Of a stretch of DNA of 64,000 bases, positions 1 through 8,403 are shown in pieces. The stretch spans positions 186,001 to 250,000 of the forward strand of contig NZ_JBLFBO010000003.1 of the NCBI RefSeq assembly GCF_047338595.1. The letters are read 5' to 3'. The notes under the pieces were generated by a model, which ran no database searches, was not told where the DNA came from, and was given only the letters and a program-made list of their open reading frames with translations. Every line of letters starts with the position of its first letter. Position 1 is the first letter of the stretch. The DNA comes from Nitrospira_D sp019636945 (GTDB lineage: Bacteria; Nitrospirota; Nitrospiria; Nitrospirales; Nitrospiraceae). The position numbers were made by a program, and so were the translations under genes.

Positions 1-471
1 CAGCGCACCGACACGCATCTTGACCGTGTCCAACGTATCAAAATGTGTCATGAGCTCGTGCGCCACGATACTGATGAACCCCGGTGCCAGACCGCATTGC
101 GGCATAAAGGCATGGGTGGCTCCTGCGCTGAGCACTTTGATCTGGTTGGTGACCTCGACGTCTTCCGTGAGATCGAAATAATGCAACTGATGGGTCAAGG
201 CCAGGCCGGCGACCGTGGGGTTACAAAAATAGGGGAGACTCGAGAGAATAGCATCAAATCGATGGGCGGAGAGATACGTGCTGACTGCGTCCGGATGTCG
301 AACATCCAGGAGGCACGGCGTCACTCGTTCCAACTTGAGCTGGTTGACGAGATGGGTCGGCGCCTCCAGGGTCATGTCGCCGAGATGAACGTCGTACCGA
401 CCGGACTGGTTCAGAAGGCAAGCGATGAGGGAGCCGATCTTTCCAGCCCCAAGCACGAGCACACGATTCAT
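1..471 (-). CDS. Saccharopine dehydrogenase-like NAD(P)-binding protein (partial, C-terminus off the left edge)
   Basis: An open frame of 157 codons runs from an ATG at 471 to the first base of the window without a stop, so only the N-terminal part is present. Residues 1-14 (MNRVLVLGAGKIGS) form a Rossmann dinucleotide-binding loop of the GxGxxG type. Later stretches such as DAILSSLPYFCN, THQLHYFDLTEDV and PQCGLAPGF are typical of the saccharopine dehydrogenase / carboxynorspermidine synthase superfamily, in which the enzyme oxidatively cleaves or forms a secondary amine between an amino acid and a keto or aldehyde acid. The exact substrate (lysine or polyamine pathway) cannot be fixed from half a protein. 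The gene lies downstream of, and on the same strand as, the small gene ending at 540. Confidence 0.85.
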   Translation of the reverse strand, partial: MNRVLVLGAGKIGSLIACLLNQSGRYDVHLGDMTLEAPTHLVNQLKLERVTPCLLDVRHPDAVSTYLSAHRFDAILSSLPYFCNPTVAGLALTHQLHYFDLTEDVEVTNQIKVLSAGATHAFMPQCGLAPGFISIVAHELMTHFDTLDTVKMRVGAL

Positions 472-539
472 GATGGTGCATTATACTCCACTATCATGTT
501 CCGGCCACGTGCTTTGCACATTAGCGCAACGTTCGGTCG

Positions 540-860
540 TCAACTCGATTCACGAGAGTCGATGACATATTGTGGAGGGACGGTCGGTTCGGTTGTGACA
601 TGAGTATATCGGCAGGGGGGGATATCTGCTTGGAGCCTTCGTAAGAGAGTCGTCATCTTCATCGTACCGGGCACTTCGCAGATCCAGACGTGCATGCCGG
701 ATTCCAATTCATCGAAGTGACGTTGTACACGAAAGCTCGGCTGTTCCATGAAGTAAGCGGAGAGAAAACCGTTGATGGCCGTCACCACCCAGGAATGGTC
801 TTTGATGTAGCGGTAGGTGAGCCGGAGTTCTGTCACTGTGATCTGTTCATCGGATTCCAT
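540..860 (-). CDS. Hypothetical protein, 106 aa
   Basis: I do not recognise this protein. It starts at an ATG at 860 and has the balanced amino-acid composition of a real soluble protein, with no signal peptide, membrane segment or cysteine cluster. It begins MESDEQITVTELRLTYRY and carries a central segment with several aromatic residues (WVVTAINGFLSAYF). It lies 68 bp upstream of the saccharopine-dehydrogenase-like gene on the same strand, so co-transcription is possible. The overlapping plus-strand frames look like shadows because their composition is unusual. Function unknown. Confidence 0.6.
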   Translation of the reverse strand: MESDEQITVTELRLTYRYIKDHSWVVTAINGFLSAYFMEQPSFRVQRHFDELESGMHVWICEVPGTMKMTTLLRRLQADIPPCRYTHVTTEPTVPPQYVIDSRESS

Positions 861-1083
861 GGCTGCACTCTATCAAGTCTGACCCCGAGACTACCACTGT
901 AGAAACAGGACAGCTTATCACCTCACGGGACGAGGAGATGGCTGGCGTGCTTGCGGAAGGTTGATCACCTTGACGAGGGAGTATTGAAGGTGAAACCGGA
1001 TGGAGCCCCCCTTGCTCTGTGTACCACTTGAGAGTAGGGTAATACTGTCACGTCGCAACCGCCTCATTCAGGAGGTGGTGATC

Positions 1084-1311
1084 ATGGTCCTCCGTGGAGC
1101 ACAGTCCTTACGGTTCGGACCTGCCGGGTGTGCATCCCTCACTAGACGGGCCCTTTCCTCGCACCAGACCAGATTCAGACAGGAACAGTTCGATGTCATC
1201 CATCCGCCGCAAGAAGGTCGGATGACGAGCGGGCATGGGAATGGACTCCACAGAAGAGATTTGTACTGGCAATCTCACAAAGGACTCGCATCGCATGGTG
1301 CGAGCAGGTGA
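1084..1311 (+). CDS. Possible small basic protein, 75 aa
   Basis: The frame starts at an ATG at 1084 preceded at good spacing by a strong ribosome-binding sequence (AGGAGGTG). The product is rich in Arg, His, Ser and Gln, has no recognisable domain and could be a chance open frame. It is the only coding candidate in the 861-1314 stretch, and its stop lies 3 bp before the next small gene, which would fit a short operon. I see no other structure in this stretch. Confidence 0.3.
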   Translation: MVLRGAQSLRFGPAGCASLTRRALSSHQTRFRQEQFDVIHPPQEGRMTSGHGNGLHRRDLYWQSHKGLASHGASR

Positions 1312-1314
1312 TGT

Positions 1315-1494
1315 ATGTCATGGGGATATTGGGGAATCGTCATCGGGCTCACAGCCATGGTGATCATGGTGATTGCGTGTATCCGCTTACTGTCTTTGGA
1401 TGACGACAAGGAGGGACAGAAATCGAGGTTAAATGCCGGCGGATCGGGTGATCGCACACCGGAACCATCAGCCATCAGCAGGCGAGCCGCATGA
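1315..1494 (+). CDS. Small single-pass membrane protein, 59 aa
   Basis: The ATG at 1315 opens a 59-codon frame. Residues 1-25 contain MSWGYWGIVIGLTAMVIM followed by VIACIRLL, a convincing single transmembrane helix of about 20 residues. It is followed by a charged tail (SLDDDKEGQK) that should be cytoplasmic if the N-terminus faces out. Small proteins with an N-terminal MSWGYWG motif are familiar to me from Nitrospira-type genomes, but that is recall, not a search. No function can be assigned. The codon pattern and clean hydrophobic segment argue against a random frame. Confidence 0.6.
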   Translation: MSWGYWGIVIGLTAMVIMVIACIRLLSLDDDKEGQKSRLNAGGSGDRTPEPSAISRRAA

Positions 1495-1612
1495 CGGTAC
1501 GGTGTTGACTCGATCCTTGTGGGTATGAGCGTGGGGGAATGTTCGGGTAAGACGATGGGATTGGGGACGATGGGTGTGTTCATACACCAATCGCTAACGA
1601 GGGGAGGGAGCA

Positions 1613-1972
1613 ATGGGGCCGATGAAGACAATCACCAAAGGAAACGCTCTTTACGAGGTAATGGGGGGCAAGTTGATCAAAGACGGGTTCACCAACCAGC
1701 AGGACCTGGAAGACTACGTGAATCATCATTATCTTGTCCTGCCGGTCGTTGATAAACAAGGGCGGCCATGGCTGCTCGATGGAAAGCCGATCTATTGCCT
1801 TCGCGGAACTCAATACGAAACAGTGAGTGATGAGCGAGTTCATCTTGCCCGCTGTCCAGATTGTGGTGGCATGGGGATTCGAACCGATGAATTCGTTGTC
1901 GAATCGGATTGTATCCACTGCACAGTCTGTGGACATGAATTTGATGCCAGGCTGGAGATGATGGAGACGTAG
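1613..1972 (+). CDS. Zinc-ribbon protein, 119 aa, unknown function
   Basis: The ATG at 1613 follows a GGAGGGAG ribosome-binding site by five bases; an alternative ATG lies three codons on. The N-terminal half (MKTITKGNALYEVMGGKLIK) looks like a small compact domain, followed by a segment that begins at the YLVLPVVDKQGRPW stretch. The C-terminal half carries Cys81 and Cys84 (CPDCGG) and Cys100, Cys103 and Cys106 (CIHCTVC), a typical four-cysteine zinc ribbon with a spare cysteine. Such ribbons bind nucleic acids or serve as protein-interaction knobs. No enzymatic motif is visible and the neighbours do not hint at a pathway. Confidence 0.75.
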   Translation: MGPMKTITKGNALYEVMGGKLIKDGFTNQQDLEDYVNHHYLVLPVVDKQGRPWLLDGKPIYCLRGTQYETVSDERVHLARCPDCGGMGIRTDEFVVESDCIHCTVCGHEFDARLEMMET

Positions 1973-2067
1973 ATCGGCGTGCCTCCAGCACACGGGAAGA
2001 AGCGACAGGTTAATAATACAGTCCGAGTCGCCTGAAGGGGATGGCTGCCCCCTAGCCATGCACCCGA

Positions 2068-3045
2068 TTAGTTTTTCTGGTGAGTACGTCTGGTCTGGCT
2101 GCGGAACCGTGCGGGCGGGACGCCGAACTCCCGTTTGAACGCACGATTAAAAGAAGGCTCCGACTCATATCCCACCTCGCCCGCTACTTCCGCCACGCTC
2201 TTGGATGTGGACGTCAGCACTTGAGCGGCGAGCTGCAATCGCCAGCGAGTCAGGTATCCCATCGGGGTATCTGAGAGATAATGCCGAAATCGCTCGGCCA
2301 AGACTGAACGTGAGAGACCGACTGCTTCGGCCAGTGAGGCAATCGTCCAGGGGTGGGACGGTTGCTTATGCAACAGCGCCAGCGCTTTCCCCACATCCGG
2401 ATCCCTTACTCCGGCAAGCCAGCCGGTTTGCGAAGCCGGCAGCTTCTCGATGTACCGCCGTAGCGTATCGGCGAACAACGCCTCGGATAATTTAGCCACG
2501 ACGGCGGTGGCGCCTGGGCCCGAGGCATCTGCCTGTTCAACCGAATAGCGAAGCGTCTCTTCAAGCCATTTTCCCGACGGGCTATCCCTCATGTTGATCT
2601 TGAGCAGGGGAGGTAACCCCGCCAGGAACATCCGGCAGAGCTGCGAATCGCAGGCCATGTAGCCGCAGATCAATCTGGTCAGTTCGCCTCCCCCGCCAAA
2701 TTGGGAAACCATTTTCCCCTCCGCAAGAACGTGCTGCAGTTGCTCGGTGCTGTCGACCGGCGTGACGGGATGACCGTTACCCATAAGGTGGGCATCGCCG
2801 TGCGGGAACATGACGACGTCACCGGGTGAGAGGGTGACCGGTCGTCCATGCTCCTCGATGCGAGCGTAGCCGTGCCCCTCAGTAAGGAGATGAAAAATAA
2901 TGACATGGCTGGAAGCGGAAGAAAGATATGACGCCATGGCGCACCCATCCGGCTGGCGCACGCACCATGGAGCAGAGAACTCACCGTGAAAGAACACCGC
3001 GCCGTCCAGCTTCACGGTCTTTAGCATTTCAGACAAGACATCCAT
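2068..3045 (-). CDS. AraC-family transcriptional regulator with N-terminal cupin domain
   Basis: This 325-residue protein has two parts. Residues 1-180 form a cupin sensor domain of the type found in AraC regulators annotated Cupin_6, with SPGDVVMFPHGDAHLMG as its core. Residues 220-318 form an AraC/XylS DNA-binding domain: the first helix-turn-helix lies in IASLAEAVGLSRSVLAERF, and the second in SVAEVAGEVGYESEPSFNRA, followed by the conserved FKREFGVPPARFR. The effector is unknown. The gene is divergent from the methyltransferase at 3251 across about 205 bp, so that shared intergenic region is a natural place for its operator, and the methyltransferase is a plausible target. Confidence 0.92.
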   Translation of the reverse strand: MDVLSEMLKTVKLDGAVFFHGEFSAPWCVRQPDGCAMASYLSSASSHVIIFHLLTEGHGYARIEEHGRPVTLSPGDVVMFPHGDAHLMGNGHPVTPVDSTEQLQHVLAEGKMVSQFGGGGELTRLICGYMACDSQLCRMFLAGLPPLLKINMRDSPSGKWLEETLRYSVEQADASGPGATAVVAKLSEALFADTLRRYIEKLPASQTGWLAGVRDPDVGKALALLHKQPSHPWTIASLAEAVGLSRSVLAERFRHYLSDTPMGYLTRWRLQLAAQVLTSTSKSVAEVAGEVGYESEPSFNRAFKREFGVPPARFRSQTRRTHQKN

Positions 3046-3250
3046 AGGATCCCGTTCGGTAGCAGAGCGTGACGGCTAAAGAAGTCGGACGCTCGGCTAA
3101 GTGATCGCGTAGCTTAGCATTCTCCTGATAAGAGAACTAGACGGTCTGCTAAGACGCTGCAGCGCCTGTCCTGTACAGTACACACAGGGACAGCGTGGCA
3201 CAGTGGGCCGCGCCATCGAATCAATACGGTGACGAAGGGAGGAGAAGATC

Positions 3251-4075
3251 ATGACGAATGCCACGATGGGAGAAATGGAGGGCCTCAAGGCTCAGCTCAA
3301 GAAGATTTGGACAGCCGGGGACTATGATCGTTTTTCCCGATTTATGGAAAGTAGCGCCCGCGAGTTTTATGAGCGACTCACCATCGCGCCGGGTAGCCAA
3401 TTGCTCGATGTGGGTTGTGGCTCCGGTCAACTCGCGCTGATGGCGGCGAAAGACGGCATCAAAGTCACCGGTGTGGATATCGCCGGGAACTTGGTGCAGC
3501 GGGCACAGGTTCGCGCCCAGGCGGAAGGGCTGATGGCTCAGTTCCAGGAGGCCGATGCCGAATTGCTTCCGTTCGGCGACGCGAGTTTCGATGTCGTCGT
3601 TAGTCTCATCGGCGCCATGTTCGCCCCACGACCTGAACTGGTTGCCCGTGAGCTGCTTCGGGTGTGCGTCCCAGGTGGCACCATCGCCATGGCCAATTGG
3701 ACGCCGCAAGGGTTTGTCGGGCGGATGTTCAAGGCTGTGTCGAAGTTCATCGCACCGTCCGGGATGCCGGCTCCGGTGTTATGGGGCGATGAGCCGACGG
3801 TTCGTGAGCGACTTGGCCACGGGCTGTCACATCTCAATCTGGCGAGGCGGGAGTACCTCTTCAGTTATCCCTTCCCACCGTCGGAGGTCGTGGAATTCTT
3901 TCGGTTGTATTACGGACCGATGAATCGGGCCTTCGCACCACTTGACGATGAAGGACAGGCTCGGTTGCGGCAAGAGCTGGAAAGTCTCTGGGGCGCGCAT
4001 AACCAGGCCGGACCAGACTGCACGGCGGTTTACGCGGAATATCTGGAAGTCATTGGGATCCGGGGAGAGTGGTAA
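3251..4075 (+). CDS. Class I SAM-dependent methyltransferase
   Basis: A 274-residue protein starting at the ATG at 3251, preceded by GGGAGGAGAAG. Motif I is LLDVGCGSGQLALMAA (about residues 50-65). An acidic residue in VTGVDIAGNLV ends the second strand and should contact the ribose of S-adenosylmethionine, and motif IV-like ASFDVVVSLIGAMFAPRP follows. The N-terminal helix (LKAQLKKIWTAGDYDRFS) is common in UbiE/COQ5-like methyltransferases of this size. The substrate is unknown. It is transcribed divergently from the AraC-type regulator. Confidence 0.9.
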   Translation: MTNATMGEMEGLKAQLKKIWTAGDYDRFSRFMESSAREFYERLTIAPGSQLLDVGCGSGQLALMAAKDGIKVTGVDIAGNLVQRAQVRAQAEGLMAQFQEADAELLPFGDASFDVVVSLIGAMFAPRPELVARELLRVCVPGGTIAMANWTPQGFVGRMFKAVSKFIAPSGMPAPVLWGDEPTVRERLGHGLSHLNLARREYLFSYPFPPSEVVEFFRLYYGPMNRAFAPLDDEGQARLRQELESLWGAHNQAGPDCTAVYAEYLEVIGIRGEW

Positions 4076-4136
4076 GTATCCATAGAGAACAGAAGGCAGT
4101 TGAATATACGGTCATAGAAAGAACGTGACGACGATT

Positions 4137-4223
4137 ATGCTTGATATGGGAACAGTCGTGATCTGGTTTTGCTTGATCAATGTGGGAATGATCCTGACGA
4201 TACTGATACCTCGAATACGATAG
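4137..4223 (+). CDS. Possible 28-aa hydrophobic peptide
   Basis: A short frame reads MLDMGTVVIWFCLINVG then MILTILIPRIR, almost entirely a single hydrophobic helix ending in basic residues. It lies in the 194-bp gap before the TPR gene. No clear ribosome-binding site precedes it, so this is only a candidate membrane peptide; chance is a real alternative. Confidence 0.25.
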   Translation: MLDMGTVVIWFCLINVGMILTILIPRIR

Positions 4224-4269
4224 CTCAAACACAGTACCATACATTCGATGACCAAGAAGGAGGACTGTT

Positions 4270-5916
4270 ATGAAGTTTGATCATATTATTGGATTCACGG
4301 CGGCGGTTTTGCTGGGCTGTACGCTGTCCAGTACCGCCACAGAGCCATCAGAGACTGACGTACCTCACACGAACCATGCTGACACGGTTCCTCTTTATAA
4401 CGATCTTGGCTCCCATCACAAACGTATCTCCACAAAAAGTTCTGCGGCCCAGCAGTACTTTGACCAGGGATTACGATTCGCTTACGGATTTAATCATACG
4501 GAAGCCATCCGTTCATTCACACACGCCGTAGGGCTCGATCCCAGCTGTGCGCTGTGCTACTGGGGGATCGCACTCGCTTATGGTCCTCACGTCAACGCTC
4601 CTATGGACAGGGCGAGCGGGGTTGCAGCGTATGAAGCCGTGCAGAAAGCGTTGTCGCTCAAGTCCCACGCCTCGGCCCATGAGCGTGCCTACATTGACGC
4701 ACTCGCACAGCGTTATGAGGCAGACCCACCGACCGATCGAGCCAGGCTGGATACGTCGTACTCGCAGGCGATGGAAAAAGTCGCGAAAACCTATCCCAAG
4801 GATCTCGATGCTGCGACGCTGTATGCCGAATCACTAATGGACCTTCGCCCGTGGAATTACTGGAAACCGGATGGGAGGCCCTATCCTGGCACAACTGAAA
4901 TCGTACATCAGCTTGAACGTGTGCTCGCACGCAATCCCAATCATCCCGGTGCCTGTCATTACTATATTCATGCCGTCGAAGCGGTGAATCCAAAGGCCGC
5001 GGTGCCGTGTGCCGAACGGCTCGCACGACTCATGCCCGGCGAAGGACATATGGTTCATATGCCTGCGCACATCTACATCCGTGTCGGACGCTGGAACGAC
5101 GCCATACAGGCCAATCAACATGCGATCCATTCCGACGAGGTGTTTATCGAAGGGCAGCATCCGATGGGCGTCTATCCGCTCGCCTACTACCCGCACAATA
5201 TCCACTTTCTTGCCTTCGCTTCCACTATGGCCGGGCGCAGTGCGCAGGCGATCGAAGCGGCTGATACGCTGACGTCCAAGGTGAACCTTGATGCCGCGCG
5301 CCAGGTTGGAATGCTTCAAGAAATGCTGCCGTATCATGTCCTCACGCTCACGACGTTCGGGAAATGGGATGAGGTCCTGGCTGCGCCGCTTCCACCTGAA
5401 GACATCCGCTTCTCCTACGCCATGGCACAGTACGCCCGGGGTGTGGCTCATGCTGCCAAAGCAGAATGGGCCGACGCGCGAGCCGCGCTCGACAACGTGA
5501 CGGCGAGTGATGCTGCAACGCCGCAAGGGGCGGAAGGGAAGACAGCGCTCTCCATCGCCGTGCAGGCGCTGTCCGGTGAGATTGCCGTTCGCCGAGGTGA
5601 AGTTGATGCGGCTATCACTCATTTCCAGGAAGCGGTCAAGATTGAAGATGCAGGGCTCTATTTCGAGCCGCCCAAGTGGTACTACCCCGTTCGACATTCG
5701 CTCGGCGCCGCGCTGCTGAAAGCCGGCCGGTCTGCGGAGGCTGAGATGGTGTATCGCGAAGACCTCCGGCGGTTTCCGGAGAACGGATGGTCTCTGTTCG
5801 GCCTTGCACAGGCGCTCCGAGCGCAGGGCAAGAAGGATGACGCGACTGCAACCGACGCGCGTTTTCGCAAAGCCTGGCCTGACGCTGATGTGACTCTCAC
5901 GGCATCACGGTTCTGA
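4270..5916 (+). CDS. Secreted tetratricopeptide-repeat protein, 548 aa
   Basis: The ATG at 4270 follows an AAGGAGGA ribosome-binding site. Residues 1-23 form a signal peptide, and Cys17 in VLLGCTLS fits a lipobox, so an anchored lipoprotein is likely. The mature protein is helical with TPR-type units: AAQQYFDQGLRFAYGFNHTE, EAIRSFTHAVGLDPSC and CALCYWGIALAYGP near residues 60-105. Further units lie at 440-540 (EVDAAITHFQEAVKIED, SLGAALLKAGRSAEAEM, WSLFGLAQALRAQGKKDDA). Proteins with this YFDQGLRFAYGFNH-type opening are widespread TPR proteins of unknown function and may form scaffolds in the periplasm. The gene is alone on its transcript as far as spacing shows. Confidence 0.85.
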   Translation: MKFDHIIGFTAAVLLGCTLSSTATEPSETDVPHTNHADTVPLYNDLGSHHKRISTKSSAAQQYFDQGLRFAYGFNHTEAIRSFTHAVGLDPSCALCYWGIALAYGPHVNAPMDRASGVAAYEAVQKALSLKSHASAHERAYIDALAQRYEADPPTDRARLDTSYSQAMEKVAKTYPKDLDAATLYAESLMDLRPWNYWKPDGRPYPGTTEIVHQLERVLARNPNHPGACHYYIHAVEAVNPKAAVPCAERLARLMPGEGHMVHMPAHIYIRVGRWNDAIQANQHAIHSDEVFIEGQHPMGVYPLAYYPHNIHFLAFASTMAGRSAQAIEAADTLTSKVNLDAARQVGMLQEMLPYHVLTLTTFGKWDEVLAAPLPPEDIRFSYAMAQYARGVAHAAKAEWADARAALDNVTASDAATPQGAEGKTALSIAVQALSGEIAVRRGEVDAAITHFQEAVKIEDAGLYFEPPKWYYPVRHSLGAALLKAGRSAEAEMVYREDLRRFPENGWSLFGLAQALRAQGKKDDATATDARFRKAWPDADVTLTASRF

Positions 5917-6177
5917 AGTTCTACGGGAAGAGACAAGGGAAGGTTGGGGGAGGTCTTGCGTCTGATCAGCATAAGGCTTCCTGATCCGTTGAATCACCCC
6001 TGCCGGTTCACGGAACAATAGGAAGGCCGTCTGTCTCGTGTTTCTGTCTTGGGATTGAGGAGTGGAGTCGAATCAATTTGTTGCGGTGTATAGAGGGCAA
6101 ACACACGTCATCAATTCTTCCGTTGAGACCACCATTGGGAACTGTGTATGGTACGAGCATCCACCGGAGATGCTGCC

Positions 6178-7017
6178 ATGTCATTGACTACCTATAACAA
6201 CGTCACGATTCCTTCCTTCATGTACGGGACGGCCTGGAAGAAAGAGGCCACCACCGGGCTGGTGCTTCAGGCGGTGGAAGCTGGGTTTACCGCTATTGAT
6301 ACTGCCAATCAACTCGTGCATTACGATGAGGCACGGGTGGGAGAGGCGCTGCTGCAATTGGCGACGCAGGGCATCACCCGCGACAAGTTGTTTCTGCAAA
6401 CGAAGTTCACACCCGTCAACGGTCAGGACCATCGTCTTCCGTACGACGCACGCGCGAGTATCACGACACAGGTGCAGCAATCATTTGCCAGTTCCCTCGA
6501 TCATCTCCATACGGACTATCTCGACTCGTACGTGTTGCATGGACCCTATTCACGGCGTGGTCTCGGGACTGAAGATTGGGAAGTCTGGGCGGCTATCGAG
6601 TCGCTGTATGATTCCGGCAAAACCAAAATGATCGGGATCAGCAATGTCTCGGCGGAGCAGCTGAGTCTGCTCTGTACGAAAGCCAGGCACAAACCGATGG
6701 TCGTGCAGAATCGCTGCTACGCGGCCTTCCGGTGGGATCAAGGCGTGCGTGAGATATGCCGGTCGAACAACATAATTTATGAAGGGTTTTCACTGTTGAC
6801 GGCGAACACGGGTATCTTTGCCGAACCGGCCATCCGGACGATGGCGGCCAAGTATCAGGCCGGCCTCGCACAAGTTGTCTTCCGCTTTGCCCAGCAAGTC
6901 GGCATGCTGCCGTTGACCGGCACGACGAATCTTCAGCATATGAAAGATGATTTGCAATCTGATCGATTCACGTTACTTCCTGAGGAAATCAATCAGATCG
7001 GAACTATCGGCATGTAG
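6178..7017 (+). CDS. Aldo/keto reductase
   Basis: The ATG at 6178 (MSLTTYNNVTIPSF) is preferred over the in-frame ATG at 6148 because GGAG lies at suitable spacing upstream. The protein has about 279 residues, normal for this NADPH-dependent TIM-barrel family, which reduces aldehydes and ketones. Catalytic-tetrad residues are visible: Asp in FTAIDTANQ, Tyr in VHYDEARVGEAL, Lys in KLFLQTKFTP and His in SYVLHGPYS. The cofactor-binding region includes TKMIGISNVSAEQL. It is followed after 4 bp by a DUF488 gene, suggesting co-transcription. Confidence 0.9.
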   Translation: MSLTTYNNVTIPSFMYGTAWKKEATTGLVLQAVEAGFTAIDTANQLVHYDEARVGEALLQLATQGITRDKLFLQTKFTPVNGQDHRLPYDARASITTQVQQSFASSLDHLHTDYLDSYVLHGPYSRRGLGTEDWEVWAAIESLYDSGKTKMIGISNVSAEQLSLLCTKARHKPMVVQNRCYAAFRWDQGVREICRSNNIIYEGFSLLTANTGIFAEPAIRTMAAKYQAGLAQVVFRFAQQVGMLPLTGTTNLQHMKDDLQSDRFTLLPEEINQIGTIGM

Positions 7018-7021
7018 TCCA

Positions 7022-7387
7022 ATGGGGAAGATCCTGGTCAAACGTGTCTATGAATCAGCGGCTGAGTCTGATGGCTTTCGGGTACTCGTCGATCGAGTCT
7101 GGCCTCGCGGAGTTTCTAAGGCTGAGGCAAAGCTTGATCTCTGGCTCAGAGAGATCAGTCCATCGACGGCTTTGCGAACATGGTTCAATCACGAACCGGC
7201 TCGGTGGGAGGAGTTTCAACGTCGATATCGTGCTGAACTCAAAGCGAAGGAAGCGCTGCTTTCCGTGATTACAGAACAGGCAAAGGCCAGCCCGGTCACG
7301 CTGCTCTATTCGGCCAAAGATGAACAGCATAATCAGGCCGTCGCACTGCAGAATGTTTTGTTAAGGGAAAACTGTGCTGCTGACTGA
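7022..7387 (+). CDS. DUF488 family protein, YeaO-like
   Basis: The start is set at the ATG at 7022 (MGKILVKRVYE). The longer frame from 6947 would overlap the aldo/keto reductase extensively and adds non-homologous sequence. The family signature is clear: VLVDRVWPRGVSKAEAKLD, WLREISPSTALRTWF, RWEEFQRRYRAEL and PVTLLYSAKDEQHNQAVAL. Members have a small alpha/beta fold of unknown biochemical role and are often found beside redox enzymes. It directly follows the aldo/keto reductase. Confidence 0.9.
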   Translation: MGKILVKRVYESAAESDGFRVLVDRVWPRGVSKAEAKLDLWLREISPSTALRTWFNHEPARWEEFQRRYRAELKAKEALLSVITEQAKASPVTLLYSAKDEQHNQAVALQNVLLRENCAAD

Positions 7388-7491
7388 TCCTGAGAGCACT
7401 GCGAGTGTGTACCGTCTTTGATCTCTTTCCACCCGGTAGTCTCTTTTCCCAAGATACGGCAATCTGAACGTAGAGTCGTACAGGCTTCTTA

Positions 7492-8399
7492 GAGCGCGTA
7501 ACAAAATGACGGGTGAGGGGCGGATGATGTTTCGGGACGTGATGCCGCATACTGGCAATTATGGAGGAACGAATGCCAGGAACCGTCTCGAAATGGCTCC
7601 CCGACGACCTCTGGGAGCGAGTCCACCCCCTGCTCCCTAAGCCGCGCCGGCGGCGAAGCCGGTATCCGGGCCGCAAGCCCCTGCACGACCGCGCCGTTCT
7701 CACCGGCATTATCTTCGTGCTGCGTACCGGCATCCGTGGCGCGAGATGCCGGCTGAGCTGGGGTGCGGCTCCGGAATGACCTGTCTGCGTCGGCTCAAGC
7801 GGTGGCACCGGAACGGTGTGTTTCAGAAGCTCTACGAGGTGCTCTTGGCTGAGCTCCACGGAGCCGACAAGCTGGACTGGTCTCGCGCGCTGGTTGATAG
7901 TGCGACCACGAAGGCACCGAGCGGCGGTGAGCAAACAGGCCCCAATCCCACCGATCGCCGCAAGCTGGGCTCGAAGGTACACGTGCTGGTCGATGCTAAG
8001 GGCATTCCGCTGGCAATCCAGGTGAGCGGCGCTAATACCCACGATGTCACCCAGGTGATCTCGCTGGTGGATGGGGTGCCGAAGGTTCGGGGGAAAAAAA
8101 GGCAGGCCACGACAAAGACCGGACAGGCTGCAAGGGGATCGAGGCTATGACTCCGAGCCGCTCCGCGATCAGCTTCGACGCCGTGGGATCGAGCCACAAC
8201 TCGCGAAACGGCGGACCGAGCATGGCGCTGGGCTCGGCAAGACACGCTGGTATGTCGAGCGAACCCTGGCCTGGTTCAAGCGCTATGGGAAGATTAGGAT
8301 CCGCACCGAGAGGCGGGCCGAGAACTACGAAGCGCTGGTCAAGCTAACAGCCTGCCTCATCTGCCATCGAAATCTCTGAGATCATTTTGTTACGCGCTC
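7492..8399 (+). mobile_element. IS5-family insertion sequence, 908 bp
   Basis: The element is bounded by perfect 18-bp inverted repeats (GAGCGCGTAACAAAATGA at 7492-7509 and its complement at 8382-8399). It is flanked on both sides by the dinucleotide TA (7490-7491 and 8400-8401), the likely target duplication. The length and the TA target fit the IS427-type branch of IS5. It sits between the DUF488 gene and the secreted-protein cluster. Which IS it is needs an ISfinder comparison. Confidence 0.88.
7573..8379 (+). pseudogene. IS5-family transposase, interrupted by two frameshifts
   Basis: The start is taken at the ATG at 7573 (MPGTVSKWLPDDLWE), which has GGAGGA at good spacing. The first part ends with GIIFVLRTGI and then leaves the family frame near 7735. 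The family continues GIPWREMPAELG, which is read one base back, as though one C is missing. The second part (MPAELGCGSGMTCLRRLKRW to PKVRGKK) leaves the frame again at a run of seven A at about 8095-8101, as though one A is extra. The third part (GDRGYDSEPLRDQLRRRGIE onward) ends at 8379. The DDE residues are all still encoded (LVDSATTK, GDRGYD, RWYVERTLAWF). Either the copy is decayed, or the A-run is a slippery site as in related elements. Confidence 0.82.
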
Positions 8400-8403
8400 T
8401 AAG

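Noticed and set aside
43..603. 186-codon plus-strand frame at the left edge
   Set aside because: It is antisense to the saccharopine-dehydrogenase-like gene, whose Rossmann motif is clear.
4834..5697. 287-codon minus-strand frame inside the TPR gene
   Set aside because: It lies fully antisense to a well-supported protein with TPR motifs and has an unusual composition.
7296..8042. 248-codon minus-strand frame across the IS left end
   Set aside because: It spans the inverted repeat and runs antisense to the transposase, so it is a composition artefact.
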